Shown here one piece after another: positions 1-7,232 of a stretch of DNA of 12,500 nucleotides; the stretch's first letter is position 1; every line of letters begins with the position of its first letter. This DNA comes from Symbiodinium natans (lineage: Eukaryota; Sar; Dinophyceae; Suessiales; Symbiodiniaceae). A program made the translations under genes and the position numbers. The DNA is taken from contig CAJNDS010000002.1 of NCBI GenBank assembly GCA_905221605.1, positions 841,881 to 854,380 of the forward strand. The letters are read 5' to 3'. The notes beneath the pieces were generated by a model that was given only the letters and a program-made list of their open reading frames with translations, made no database searches and had not been told where the DNA came from.

Positions 1-338
1 AGGGTTTTGGCTTATTTAGGGTTTAGAGCTTAACAAGTTCATGTTTCAGGGTATAGGGTTTGGGGATTCACGGTTCAGGGCTTGCCTGAAACATTTTGTA
101 CTAGCTGGCCGGCCAGAAAAGTCAAAGAACAAACGCATAATATACACAATATGTGCTTGTATATGTATATACATAAGGAAGCCTCTGCATCAATGGCTTT
201 GGTTTCATTGTTGAGTGTGCGGTTTAAGCCTGTGAGTTTAGGAAGCATCAAAGATTTTGGGGGGGGGGTTTAGAAATGGTGACTTCTATGATATTTCTTA
301 GGGTTCGGGCTCTTGGAACATCAAACTCTTATTCCACA
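1..338. other. Left-edge stretch, no supported gene
   Basis: Scattered TTTAGGG-like words (1-80), an AT-rich part around 140-175 and a G run at 258-267. The 63-codon open frame at 82-273 has no recognisable features. Confidence 0.5.
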
Positions 339-428
339 TCCTAAACCCTAAACCCGAAACCCTAAACCCTAAACCCGAAACCCTAAACCCTAAACCCTAA
401 ACCCGAAACCCTAAACCCTAAACCCACC
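339..428. repeat. CCCTAAA array with regular CCCGAAA variants
   Basis: Twelve to thirteen units in which every third or fourth unit is CCCGAAA. The order is two normal, one variant, two normal, one variant, three normal, one variant, two normal. Confidence 0.8.
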
Positions 429-501
429 CCCCAGAATGTCCCAAGGGATCTCCAACCCAGAGGCCGCTCTCCTCGTTGTTCTCACGCAGCGCCCTCACCT
501 C
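424..501 (-). CDS. Exon-like island, charged
   Basis: It starts after CGGTTTCGCTTCAG and can end at GTGGGTT (427) or at GTTTAGG (423). It reads EVRALRENNEESGLWVGDP, then LGHSG. The same frame is open upstream (NPGPPVSLQ) to the edge of the repeat. A 90-base CCCTAAA/CCCGAAA array borders the donor side and TTTAGGG borders the acceptor side. Confidence 0.45.
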
Positions 502-530
502 CTGAAGCGAAACCGGAGGACCCGGATTGA

Positions 531-577
531 AGGGTTTAGGGCTTAGGGTTTAGGGCCTTAGGGTTTAGGGTTTGGGG
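531..577. repeat. Degenerate TTTAGGG array
   Basis: About six TTTAGGG-like units with insertions (GGGCTTAGGG, GGGCCTTAGGG). It lies on the acceptor side of the 424-501 island. Confidence 0.75.
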
Positions 578-830
578 CAAAATGCTTTAGGAAAAAGAGT
601 TGAGGCCACTCTTAGGATTGAGGCCGCAGGGTCCCGTAGAGTCCGTAGGGTCCGAAGGGCCCAAAAGCTACTGTATCTGGGAACCTCTTTTGAGGTTGGC
701 TTTTGGAGTTTCAGGAGTGTAGGATTTAGGGCTTAGGCTTTCAGGGCTTCTCTGCCCACCAAGGTGTTGCGCTTCATTCAGTGTTTAGGGTTCGGGGTTT
801 AGGGCTTCCCTTCCGCAAACCCTGTACCCC

Positions 831-875
831 TAAGCCCTAAACCCTAAACCCTAAACCCTAAACCCTAAACCCTGT
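831..875. repeat. CCCTAAA array
   Basis: About six units. To its right (about 895-945) a short minus-strand stretch with an AG before and GTAGGC after reads PPSVSALPPFRA; this is too weak to call as an exon. Confidence 0.8.
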
Positions 876-1002
876 ATGCCTACTTAGCCCGGAAGGGAGG
901 AAGGGCCGACACCGAAGGCGGACTGGGACAGTGAACATACGGAGCGGTCCCCTTAATACACTATATGTGTTACATAACTCTCTTTTGGGAGGACATATAA
1001 GC

Positions 1003-1130
1003 CTAGGCTGCCCAGGAACCTAGGCTTAAAAAGGGTGCCCTTTTTTGCTTAAAGGGGTTTATAAGGGAACCTAATATAAGGGAACCTAAACCCCCCAAAA
1101 AGGGAATGAGGGTACTACTGGGCATCCTAG
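1003..1130. mobile_element. MITE-like element, copy 1
   Basis: The ends are inverted repeats: CTAGGCTGCCCAG on the left and CTGGGCATCCTAG on the right. Perfect 4-bp copies of AAGC flank it at 999-1002 and 1131-1134. It is 128 bp and has no coding capacity, so it would need a transposase from elsewhere. Compared with copy 2 it carries an extra internal duplication of about 15 bases around GGGAACCTAATATAA. Confidence 0.7.
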
Positions 1131-1700
1131 AAGCTAAGTTGTAGCGTATACATGTAACTTGAATTTGGGGCCCGGGTAACTGTCAGTCTACTTAGTTGGG
1201 GGGCGGGGGCTCCTGGTCAAATCTGATCGCTGAAGCGGTACCGCGATGGAAATTTTGCAGAGGTTGCTTTGGAGACTATGAACCCTACAGGCACCCTATC
1301 GCAGGGTAGTTTCATGGGCCCTTCATCCTTTCAAGGGTTCTGAAGTAGGGGCCCTTGGGCTGTATAGGGTATAAAAGGGGTGCATACGGGGTACCCTTCT
1401 AAGGGGCCATAGTAAGGGACCATGAAACTACCCTAGGATCCTCTGCACCCTACGATGAACGCCATGACCCCTATGAACCCCAAAACCTCAATGTGCCTGT
1501 GACATGATGTTGAATACACAAGCACCCAGGGAAACGCTGTGAACCGGATGCACCCTATGAACCCACTACTAACCCCACTACGAACCCGAACCCTCTACGA
1601 ACACCATCAACCTACCCGACAGCCCTACCAACCCTAGGAACCCTACGAACCCCCTCAAAACCCTGAACCCTACAACCCCGGAAACCCTAAACCCTAGGAA
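1131..1700. other. Intergenic or intronic stretch
   Basis: It holds the 132-bp inverted repeat, a long run of CCCTA/GAACCC-like words (1440-1695) that looks like decayed telomere-type repeat with the core GAACCCTA, and no exon that I can support. Confidence 0.5.
1303..1434. repeat. Imperfect inverted repeat, 132 bp
   Basis: AGGGTAGTTTCATGG at 1303-1317 is the exact complement of 1420-1434, and pairing continues with mismatches to about 1323 and 1414. The inside carries TATAAAAG at 1370-1377. It may be another short inverted-repeat element, but no target duplication was found. Confidence 0.5.
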
Positions 1701-1708
1701 TCCCAAAC

Positions 1709-1785
1709 TAGCTCAAGGGTGCCTCGCGCGTCAGCTCCAATTCGCGAGGCCTCGTCGGATCCGTCTCAAGGCGTGCTTCCTCTTC
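1709..1785 (-). CDS. Exon, charged, probably of another gene
   Basis: The acceptor is CAACCCCAGCCAG and the donor is GTTTGGG. It reads EEEARLETDPTRPRE, then LELTREAPLS, 25 codons plus two bases. The exon sits between CCCTAAA on its left and TTTAGGG on its right, as the others do. If the phase model ending at 3027 is right, this belongs to a second minus-strand gene or a continuation not resolved here. The split codon TA cannot be completed by G, so the next exon is not the one at 501. Confidence 0.5.
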
Positions 1786-2346
1786 CTGGCTGGGGTTGAG
1801 GATTTATAGGATGTAGGGTTTGGGGTTTAGGGTTTCGGGTTTAGGGGGGTTTAGGTGTTGATTAAGCTTCTTAGTTGGGGCTGGGGGAGGGCCCCCACCC
1901 GTTTGGAAGGGCGGCTTTTCAAAAAGGGGGGGGGGGGGGTACATGGTTTGATGGTTGCAGTACTCGTTTGGCAGGCAGGCATTTAATTCAGGGTTGAAGG
2001 CTGAACGTTTGGGAGTCGAGTGTTGAGTGCTTAAGGCTTACAGAGCTCTTCTACTTTTGCTTAGGTCAGAACTATCACCCACATGAGCTGTAAGATTTCT
2101 GGGTTGACGTTTCGGGTGTTTCGGGTGCAGGGTCTAGGAAGTAGAGTCGAGGGTGGAGGGTTTGGGGTTGAGAGTTTTGGTTGATGCTGGCATCCCTGTA
2201 GCTGGATTTGGGTTGCTATTTCACAAAGCTAGTGGACCATGATATCTGCAATCTACTGTACAATGTTAATCCAAATTTATAACCCCCCTTTAATTGAGAG
2301 AAACCCAAGCCCGGAACTCAATTATCAACCCCCCCTTCTCAATTAA

Positions 2347-2460
2347 CTGGGTTGCCCAGTAACCTGGGACTTAAAAGGGTGCCCATTTTTGCTTAAAGGG
2401 GTTTATAAGGGAACCTAAACCCCCCCAAAAAGGGAATAAGGGCACTACTGGGCATCCTAG
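2347..2460. mobile_element. MITE-like element, copy 2
   Basis: This 114-bp copy is about 85-90 percent similar by eye to copy 1. Its ends are CTGGGTTGCCCAGTA and TACTGGGCATCCTAG-like. Perfect 4-bp TTAA copies flank it at 2343-2346 and 2461-2464. The differing target sequences (AAGC and TTAA) point to a 4-bp duplication in general, not a fixed TTAA target. Confidence 0.72.
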
Positions 2461-2555
2461 TTAAGGAACTCGGCCCGGGGCCCGATTCTTTTTTTCTATG
2501 GTCCCTATCGGGTAGGTCAGGGCTTGGGGGCGGCTCGGGACAGCCCGACCCACGC

Positions 2556-2737
2556 GCCCCCCCCCCCCCCCCCAAATGGGGGGTCGGGGCGAAACCAACA
2601 AACGATTGTGAGTGACAGGGGGGTGGGGGGTGGGGGGGGGTGGGGGGGGGGGGGGGGGGGCGGGGGGGGGGGGGGGAAAAGGCGGGGGAGGGATATCACA
2701 GGCGGGGGGGGGGGGGAAGGCGGGGGCGGGGAGGGTC
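2556..2737. repeat. Long C and G homopolymer tract
   Basis: A run of about 15 C is followed by a 120-base region that is nearly all G in runs of up to about 20. On the plus strand it could fold as G-quadruplexes. Open frames here are poly-Pro or poly-Gly artefacts. The rest of 1806-3026 holds the second MITE-like copy and no exon that I can support. Confidence 0.85.
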
Positions 2738-3026
2738 ATTAATTCGAGGTCAACATTACCCTTGATTGTTCTGGCAACTTCAGTATAGCCCTGAACCAAG
2801 AACCCAGTTGTGAGCTGCTAGTTAGGTGGCTCTGGTAGCGCAAGGGTCGATAGTACTCGTCGCGCCCATAATTTCCCATATAGGGGGGGGGGAGGGTTAT
2901 ACAACTAGATCGATATATGTTCATATATGCTTGCGTACTAGCAACTATCTATTTGTATTATGTTCTGCATTTCTGTAAGTCTATGACCATATTATTCTTC
3001 CAAAAATGATGACCCGCATGGTGCAC

Positions 3027-3159
3027 CTAACCTATGATCTCAGTAGGAAAAGTGCGCTGTAGCGCTGTAATCAACAAAACATCCCTTGCAAGGGCGAAGC
3101 CCTTGCAAACGCCTCGCAAGTTGCAGGACGGGAAGACACTCAACTCTAAGTTGAGATGC
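3027..3159 (-). CDS. Candidate terminal exon with TAG stop
   Basis: It starts after CCCTAAACCCTAACAG, a very good branch-plus-acceptor arrangement. It reads HLNLELSVFPSCNLRGV, then CKGFALARDVLLITA and LQRTFPTEIIG before TAG. The frame is open further upstream to an ATG at 3233, but that part crosses telomere-like repeat. A second minus frame is also open here (VECLPVLQLARRLQG), and so is a short plus frame (GEALANASQVAGRE), so frame and strand are uncertain. Confidence 0.37.
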
Positions 3160-3390
3160 CTGTTAGGGTTTAGGGCTTTGGGGTAATTAGGCCCTAAACC
3201 CTCAAAAAAAGAAGCTCCAAACCAGTAAGCCACAACCCCTCAAGCCCTCTATGTCTCCTAAGCCCGCTAAAGAACAGATCCCCGAACGCTAGTACCCCAA
3301 ACCCTGACTGAACCAGCCTTAAACAGCCTAAACAACCTGAACCCTAGAAACGATTATAAAACCTCCCCAAATAAAACAATAAAAAGAAAC

Positions 3391-3411
3391 ATGTATATAT
3401 ATATATACACA
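3391..3411. repeat. TA microsatellite
   Basis: About eight TA units inside the proposed intron 3160-3447. Similar TA runs lie at 4771-4791 and 11640-11672. Confidence 0.8.
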
Positions 3412-3447
3412 CTAAACTCTACACCCTAAACCCTAGACCCCTAAAGC

Positions 3448-3518
3448 CCTGAAGGCGCCTCGGCCGCCTGTTGCGCCTTCCGCGCGATCTCGCGGCGCTC
3501 TGCTTCCTCGGCCTGGGC
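3448..3518 (-). CDS. Exon, coiled-coil-like, Ala/Glu/Arg-rich
   Basis: The acceptor is CTAGCGCCCTCAG. In phase 0 it reads AQAEEAERREIARKAQQAAE, then APS, a typical charged helix with coiled-coil composition. No GT follows before an in-frame TAG at 3441. So either this is the terminal exon (ending SGL and stop), or splicing uses a GC donor (GCTTTAGGGG) at 3447. The GC choice joins in phase to an exon at 3159. GC donors are a known minority class. Confidence 0.55.
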
Positions 3519-3569
3519 CTGAGGGCGCTAGGGGCTTCATGGTTCTTATAAATTAGCTAGAAATCTTCA

Positions 3570-3850
3570 AGGGGTTTAGGGTTTAGGGTTTAGGCTTTAG
3601 GGTTTAGGGTTAGGGTTGAGGGTTTAGGGTTTAGGGGGTTTAGGGTTTAGGGTTTGGGGCCTTCAGGGTTTAGGGCTTAGGGGCTTTCTCTAGGGGTTCA
3701 GGTCCCCTCCAGAAGTCCTCCTGCTTCCAAGGTCTAGGGTTTAGGGTTTAAGGTTTAGGAGTTTAGGGCTTAGGATTTAGGGGCTTAGGGGGGTTTGGGG
3801 GTTTAGGGGTTCAGGGGGGTTCAGGATTTGGGGCTTGGGGGTGTAGGGGT
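3570..3850. repeat. Degenerate TTTAGGG tract
   Basis: Many TTTAGGG, TTTAGGGG, TTCAGGG and TTAGGG units, interrupted at 3693-3733 by a non-repeat island duplicated at 5540-5568. Confidence 0.8.
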
Positions 3851-3954
3851 TTCGGGTTTAGGGGCTTACGGGTTAGCGTTCTTGGGGGGCTCGTGGCGCG
3901 TGAGGGTTGGCGGGGGGAGGTTGGGGGTTCAGGGGTTTGGGGATTTCGGGTTTG

Positions 3955-4029
3955 GGGGTTCAGGGGGTTCAGGGGGTTCAGGGGGTTCAGGGGGTTCAGG
4001 GGGTTCAGGGGGTTCAGGGGGTTCAGGGC
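3955..4029. repeat. GGGGGTTCA tandem repeat
   Basis: About eight near-perfect 9-base units. Because the unit is a multiple of three, all three frames give simple protein repeats (Gly-Ser-Gly, Gly-Phe-Arg, Pro-Pro-Glu). The open frames across it are therefore not evidence of genes. The surrounding 3850-4200 stretch is G-rich degenerate telomere-like sequence. Confidence 0.85.
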
Positions 4030-4327
4030 GTTTAGGAGTTTGGGGTTTAGGGCTTTGGGGTTTAGGGGGTTTGGGGTTTAGGGGGTTTGGGGTTTGGGGT
4101 TTGGGGGGGGGCTTGGTGGTTCGGGGGGTTAGCGGCTTTAGGGGTTCAGGGTTTCGGGTTCCTATGCTTGAAGGCATGGCAGGGCTTAGGGCTGAGGGCT
4201 CTGTTGAGGGTGGCATGGGATGAGGGTTTCGGAGTTGAGGGCTTCAATGACGAACCCGGCTCTACTTGTCGGTCGGATATTCACGTCATGTAAGTCCCTG
4301 TGAAATTCTTAAGCCTAAACCCTGTGA

Positions 4328-4373
4328 AATTCTTAACCCTAAACCCTAAACCCTAAACCCTAAACCCTAAACC
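4328..4373. repeat. CCCTAAA array
   Basis: Six units directly beside the donor of the exon at 4380-4479. Just to the left, GTGAAATTCTTAA with CCTAAACCC occurs twice. Confidence 0.8.
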
Positions 4374-4379
4374 GCCTAC

Positions 4380-4479
4380 TTTAAAATGGACAACGACTTT
4401 CTCTCTCAAGCTTGCAGGGTCACAGGGTTTTTCGACGATTTGGGGCTCAGGGTCCGTAAACCCATCCACCGGAGATATC
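4380..4479 (-). CDS. Exon, 100 bp
   Basis: It reads ISPVDGFTDPEPQIVEKP, then CDPASLREKVVVHFK, 33 codons after one split base. It starts after CTTCAAG and ends at GTAGGCGGTTTAGGG. The composition is ordinary, with a likely beta strand at the end (KVVVHF). A start at 4487 (after GTGTGAG) is in the same frame. The donor leads at once into five CCCTAAA units on the plus strand. Exit phase is 0. Confidence 0.47.
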
Positions 4480-4598
4480 CTTGAAGCCTCACACGTATAC
4501 TCCCTAAACCCTAAACTCTAACCCCTAGACCATGAACGCTAAGCCTATAAAGCCACGGGAAAGGGGGGGGGGGGGTTCGGATGCCCCTATAGGCACAC

Positions 4599-4635
4599 GT
4601 TGCAAGGAGGCTCATAAAAAGAAGCATTTCCAAAC
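4599..4635 (-). CDS. Possible small exon
   Basis: An AG (GTATGTTGTAG) and a GT (GTGTGCC) bound 37 bases that read LEMLLFMSLLA between split codons. They bridge the phases of the acidic exon and the exon at 4479. If the GTTTGGGG donor of the upstream exon is used instead, this exon is not needed. Confidence 0.22.
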
Positions 4636-4889
4636 CTACAACATACGAAGCTAGAACATTCCCATTAGAGGGCATACCAGATAAAAAGTCACAGAATTAG
4701 AGTCCAGCAAGGGGTAAAAGGAGGGACCCCTCGAAAAAAACCTTGAATCTTGTTTTCTCCATTTCACCCCTATATATATATATATATATATTACATAGTC
4801 CCTATATACCTAAGTAGCCCTCAAAAAACCCCCTTAATGACCCCTAAGGTCCCTAATAAGGGTCCCTCCTTCAGCCCATTGAGATTAAA

Positions 4890-4965
4890 AACCCTAAACC
4901 CTAAACCCTAAACCCCAAACCCTAAACCCCAAACCCTAAACCCCAAACCCCAAACCCCAAACCCG
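4890..4965. repeat. CCCTAAA/CCCCAAA array
   Basis: About eleven units, drifting from CCCTAAA to CCCCAAA toward the exon at 4971. On the coding strand it supplies a GTTTGGGG donor. Confidence 0.8.
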
Positions 4966-4970
4966 GCTAC

Positions 4971-5095
4971 AAAAGTCCAGGGCCTTGCGAGCCGCTTCGT
5001 CATAATCATCCTCCGGCTCTTCTTCGGCTTGCTGCGGCTTCTCCTCCTCCAGTTCCACTACGGGTGGCACGGGCAGCGTCTCCTGCCACGACCGG
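4971..5095 (-). CDS. Exon, acidic, 41 codons
   Basis: The acceptor is CCCTAAACCCTTCAAG. The entry base completes the split Gly codon of the upstream exon. It reads RSWQETLPVPPVVELEEE, then KPQQAEEEPEDDYDEAARKA and LDF. Two donors are possible: GTAGCC at 4970, or GTTTGGGG at 4962, which adds CSR. The first needs the small exon at 4599-4635; the second joins directly to an earlier start (4487) of the next exon. Confidence 0.6.
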
Positions 5096-5454
5096 CTTGA
5101 AGGGTTTAGAGTTTAGGGTTTAGGGTTCAGGGTTTAGGGTTTAGGGTTTAGGGTTTAGGGTTTAGGGTTGCTGCTCAGCTCTTAGAGGGTTCTGACTCAA
5201 GCAGGTTCTGCGGCTCTAGTCCCTAAACACCCTCTCCTGAGCAGCCCTTGCCCTAAACCCTAAACCCTAAACCCTAAACCCTAAACCCTAAACCCTAAAC
5301 CCTAAACCCTAAACCCTAAACCCTAAACCCTAAACCCTAAACCCCTAAACCATAAACCCTAAACCCTAAACCCTAAACCCTAAACCCTAAACCCTAAACC
5401 CTAAACCCTAAACCCTAACCCTAAACCCTAAACCCTAAACCCTAAACCCTAAAC
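5096..5454 (-). other. Intron with complementary telomere-like ends, 359 bp
   Basis: In the coding strand it starts GTTTAGGG and continues as about 28 TTTAGGG units (complement of 5251-5454). It ends with about nine CCCTAAA units (complement of 5103-5168), closing in CCCTTCAAG. Inside the arrays, GCTGCTCAG (5170-5178) and CTGAGCAGC (5237-5245) are also exact complements. The two ends could pair over more than 60 bases around a 58-base loop. Confidence 0.6.
5103..5168. repeat. TTTAGGG array
   Basis: About nine units, with one TTTAGAG and one TTCAGGG variant, forming the 3-prime end of an intron on the minus strand. Confidence 0.85.
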
Positions 5455-5455
5455 C
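5251..5455. repeat. Long CCCTAAA array
   Basis: Thirteen perfect units (5251-5341), a short interruption (CCCCTAAACCATAAA), then about fifteen more with one 6-base unit. This is the longest such array in the window. Confidence 0.9.
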
Positions 5456-5527
5456 CAGCCTCAGCGCCGACTTCTTCCTCCAGGGGCGCGGGCTCCTCCT
5501 CCTCGACATCCATCTCGCCCTCGAACC
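5455..5527 (-). CDS. Exon, acidic
   Basis: The acceptor is GGCCTCACAG and the donor is GTTTAGGG, the first unit of a long repeat array. Two bases plus 23 codons read FEGEMDVEEEEPAPLEEE, then VGAEA. Phase fits the neighbours. An alternative acceptor at 5568 (GGACTCAG) would add EDFWRGVGLTG in the same frame but would break the upstream phase. That extra stretch is duplicated near 3710-3731. Confidence 0.58.
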
Positions 5528-5573
5528 CTGTGAGGCCGACTCCCCTCCAGAAGTCCTCCTGAGTCCAAGGGTT

Positions 5574-5645
5574 CAGGGTTCAGGGTTCAGGGTTTAGGGT
5601 TTAGGGTTTAGGGTTTAAGGTTTATAGGTTATAGGGTTTAGGGGT
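5574..5645. repeat. TTCAGGG then TTTAGGG array
   Basis: Three TTCAGGG units are followed by about four TTTAGGG units and degenerate ones. Confidence 0.8.
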
Positions 5646-5736
5646 AAGGGGTTTTGCGTTTAGGGCTTCGGGTCTAGGGTGTGTCTATAGCAGCGCCAAA
5701 AGGGCAAGAGATGTGGGATGGCATGTAAGTACTTAC

Positions 5737-5804
5737 CTTCAACACTAAACTCTAAAACCGCCAGGCCCTCAACCCCAAACCCCAATAGGAATTTGTAAGA
5801 AGCT
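5737..5804 (-). CDS. Exon with consensus donor, 68 bp
   Basis: The donor GTAAGT is a perfect spliceosomal consensus. The acceptor is TTTATGAACCAG. One base plus 22 codons reads SYKFLLGFGVEGLAVLEF, then SVE, a hydrophobic and well-formed stretch. Entry and exit phases match both neighbours. Confidence 0.48.
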
Positions 5805-5941
5805 CTGGTTCATAAAAAGTTCGTGGTTCGGGGCGTTTGGTGGCCCGAGGTCCCTAGAACCCCAAATGTTCAGGTTTTCGGGGTCAGGGTGAGAGGGTGT
5901 CGGATTAGGGCTTATAGGGCCTAATTTGCTTAACCTGCCAA

Positions 5942-6024
5942 GTTGGGATGTTCCCCCTTATACTAACAGTCCTTAATGGGGATTCTAGTACCCCCTATTT
6001 ATAATCCCTATTAAGTACTGTTAG
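5942..6024. repeat. 45-bp dispersed repeat with hairpin, copy 1
   Basis: The segment GTTGGGATGTTCCCCCTTAT leads into inverted arms at 5963-5984 (CTAACAGTCCTTAAT...) and 6003-6024 (...ATTAAGTACTGTTAG), with an 18-base loop. Most arm positions pair. It lies in the intron between exons 6073-6037 and 5804-5737. Confidence 0.55.
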
Positions 6025-6036
6025 GATGTTCTGAAC

Positions 6037-6073
6037 CTGTGCAGAGGGGCCGGCCGAAGAAGGCTTTCAACAG
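6037..6073 (-). CDS. Candidate short exon, 37 bp
   Basis: It starts after CCAAAACCAAACAG and ends at a GTTCAG donor, reading VESLLRPAPLH between split codons. Phases match on both sides. It is short, so chance is a real alternative. Confidence 0.3.
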
Positions 6074-6228
6074 CTGTTTGGTTTTGGGATTGAGTTTCCG
6101 GGCTTAGGGCTTTAGGGTTTTAAGGCTTAAGGGTTTAGGGTTTAGGGAGGCGACAGGCGGCATTTTGAGGCATCTGGGTTCCGTAACCTGTAGGGGCCCT
6201 CAATCCAAGAAACATCTGAGCATCCCAC

Positions 6229-6297
6229 CGATCTTTGTGGCTAGTAAACAGCAAAATAGGCAATCGAAAGGAGCCGTCAATTCAAACACAAGCTGAG
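6229..6297 (-). CDS. Candidate exon, hydrophobic
   Basis: The acceptor is CCCTAAACCCTGCAG. Only one of three frames is open and it is the one required by the upstream exon: QLVFELTAPFDCLFCCLLAT. The Leu/Cys/Phe-rich run could be a membrane or buried segment. The chosen donor is GTGGGATG after 69 bases. If unspliced there, the frame ends at a TGA at 6200, so this could also be a terminal exon. Confidence 0.37.
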
Positions 6298-6441
6298 CTG
6301 CAGGGTTTAGGGTTTAGGGTTTAGGGTTTCGGGTAGTGTAGCGCAGGCAACCAGTGGGACCAGAAGGCTGTCAAATAATCAGGGTTTTGGAATGTTGGTT
6401 TCTGGACCCTAAACCCTAAACCTAAACCCTAAACCCTAAAC
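6298..6441 (-). other. Intron with complementary telomere-like ends, 144 bp
   Basis: In the coding strand it starts with two GTTTAGG-phase units, a shortened unit and another TTTAGGG, and ends CCCTAAACCCTGCAG after three to four CCCTAAA units. About 20 bases at each end are complementary. The roughly 80 bases between are non-repetitive. Confidence 0.5.
6302..6330. repeat. TTTAGGG array
   Basis: Four units, paired across an intron with the CCCTAAA array at 6405-6444. Confidence 0.8.
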
Positions 6442-6444
6442 CCT
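6405..6444. repeat. CCCTAAA array
   Basis: Five to six units, one of them 6 bases long (CCTAAA), directly beside the donor at 6441. Confidence 0.8.
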
Positions 6445-6495
6445 GAATGTTGGGGGCCGAATGGCAAACCTCCATCCGGCTCGTTGATAAATAAG
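6442..6495 (-). CDS. Candidate exon, 54 bp
   Basis: It starts after CATATGACAG and ends at GTTTAGGGTTTAGGG. Two bases plus 17 codons read YLSTSRMEVCHSAPNIQ. Entry and exit phases match both neighbours. The following intron (6298-6441) is one of the clearest examples of complementary telomere-like ends. Confidence 0.38.
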
Positions 6496-6867
6496 CTGTC
6501 ATATGGTGACTTCTCTAATCTACCGTTTCTCTTGGGTCCTCAAGTATGAGGGGTCGCCTCTTGTTAAGGGTAACCCTAAACCCGCCCTAAACTAAACCCT
6601 CACAACCCTAAATCCCAAACCCGAAACCACAATAGAGAACTCACCATAGATGAGTAATATTCGTGATATCAAATGACACCCCCCCATCCGTTGCACCTGG
6701 TGGTCTGCTGGCGAGGCACGCGTTGTGTGTAGAGCTTAGGGTTCCGGGGGTTAGGGGGGTCGAGGGGATGGCTAGATCTACTGCTACGTAACTTTAAGCA
6801 GCTCCTTCTTTGTAGTCATCGGGCCCCCAAAAAATCCTCAAACCCTAAACCCTAAACCCTAAATCAC

Positions 6868-6964
6868 CTGAAACCCTGGTTAACGTGTTAATTGCTTCAA
6901 GTCTGCTGCCAAGGGACCGGCTGCTCGTCCTCCTAGAGTTCACTGTTGGAGGCGCAATGTGGGA
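6868..6964 (-). CDS. Exon, 97 bp, Ser/Arg-rich
   Basis: The acceptor has a convincing pyrimidine tract (CGCTCCTCCTTTTGGCAACCTCAG region). The donor context is CAG followed by GTGATTTAGGG. Only phase 0 is open: SHIAPPTVNSRRTSSRS, then LGSRLEAINTLTRVS. The plus strand is also open (SAAKGPAARPPRV) and ends at a GTTTAGGG donor, so an antisense alternative exists. The minus strand fits both neighbours. Confidence 0.45.
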
Positions 6965-7099
6965 CTGAGGTTGCCAAAAGGAGGAGCGACTTCACTCACA
7001 TCAGTTTAGGGTTTAGAGTTTAGGATTTAAGGCTCAGGGTTCGCAACCGCTTGGGGTCAATCCGAAAAATGTGGATGCTGCATGTCACGATCGATGCAC

Positions 7100-7172
7100 A
7101 TCAGCCCTCGCAAACGCCTGGCGGATGCTGATGCTGAGTAAGGCCGAATCCCTACCAATCCGAAGCTCCTTC
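7100..7172 (-). CDS. Exon, 73 bp
   Basis: The acceptor is CTCGAGGGCCAG and the donor is GTGCAT. One base plus 24 codons reads KELRIGRDSALLSIS, then IRQAFARAD, an amphipathic-looking segment. Entry phase matches the exon at 7386-7328 and exit phase 0 matches the next exon. The plus strand of this island is also open for about 85 codons, ending at the repeat on its right, so strand rests on the joins. Confidence 0.48.
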
Positions 7173-7232
7173 CTGGCCCTCGAGAACCCTCAGCCCGACC
7201 CCCGCGAGAACCCTCGACCACAGGGTTTAGGG

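Noticed and set aside
2393-2799. Pro-rich or Gly-rich open frames
   Set aside because: They translate the G/C homopolymer tract and part of the MITE-like element.
3828-4293. Overlapping Gly- or Pro-rich open frames on both strands
   Set aside because: They come from the 9-base tandem repeat, which keeps every frame open. Composition is pure repeat and no other coding signal is present.
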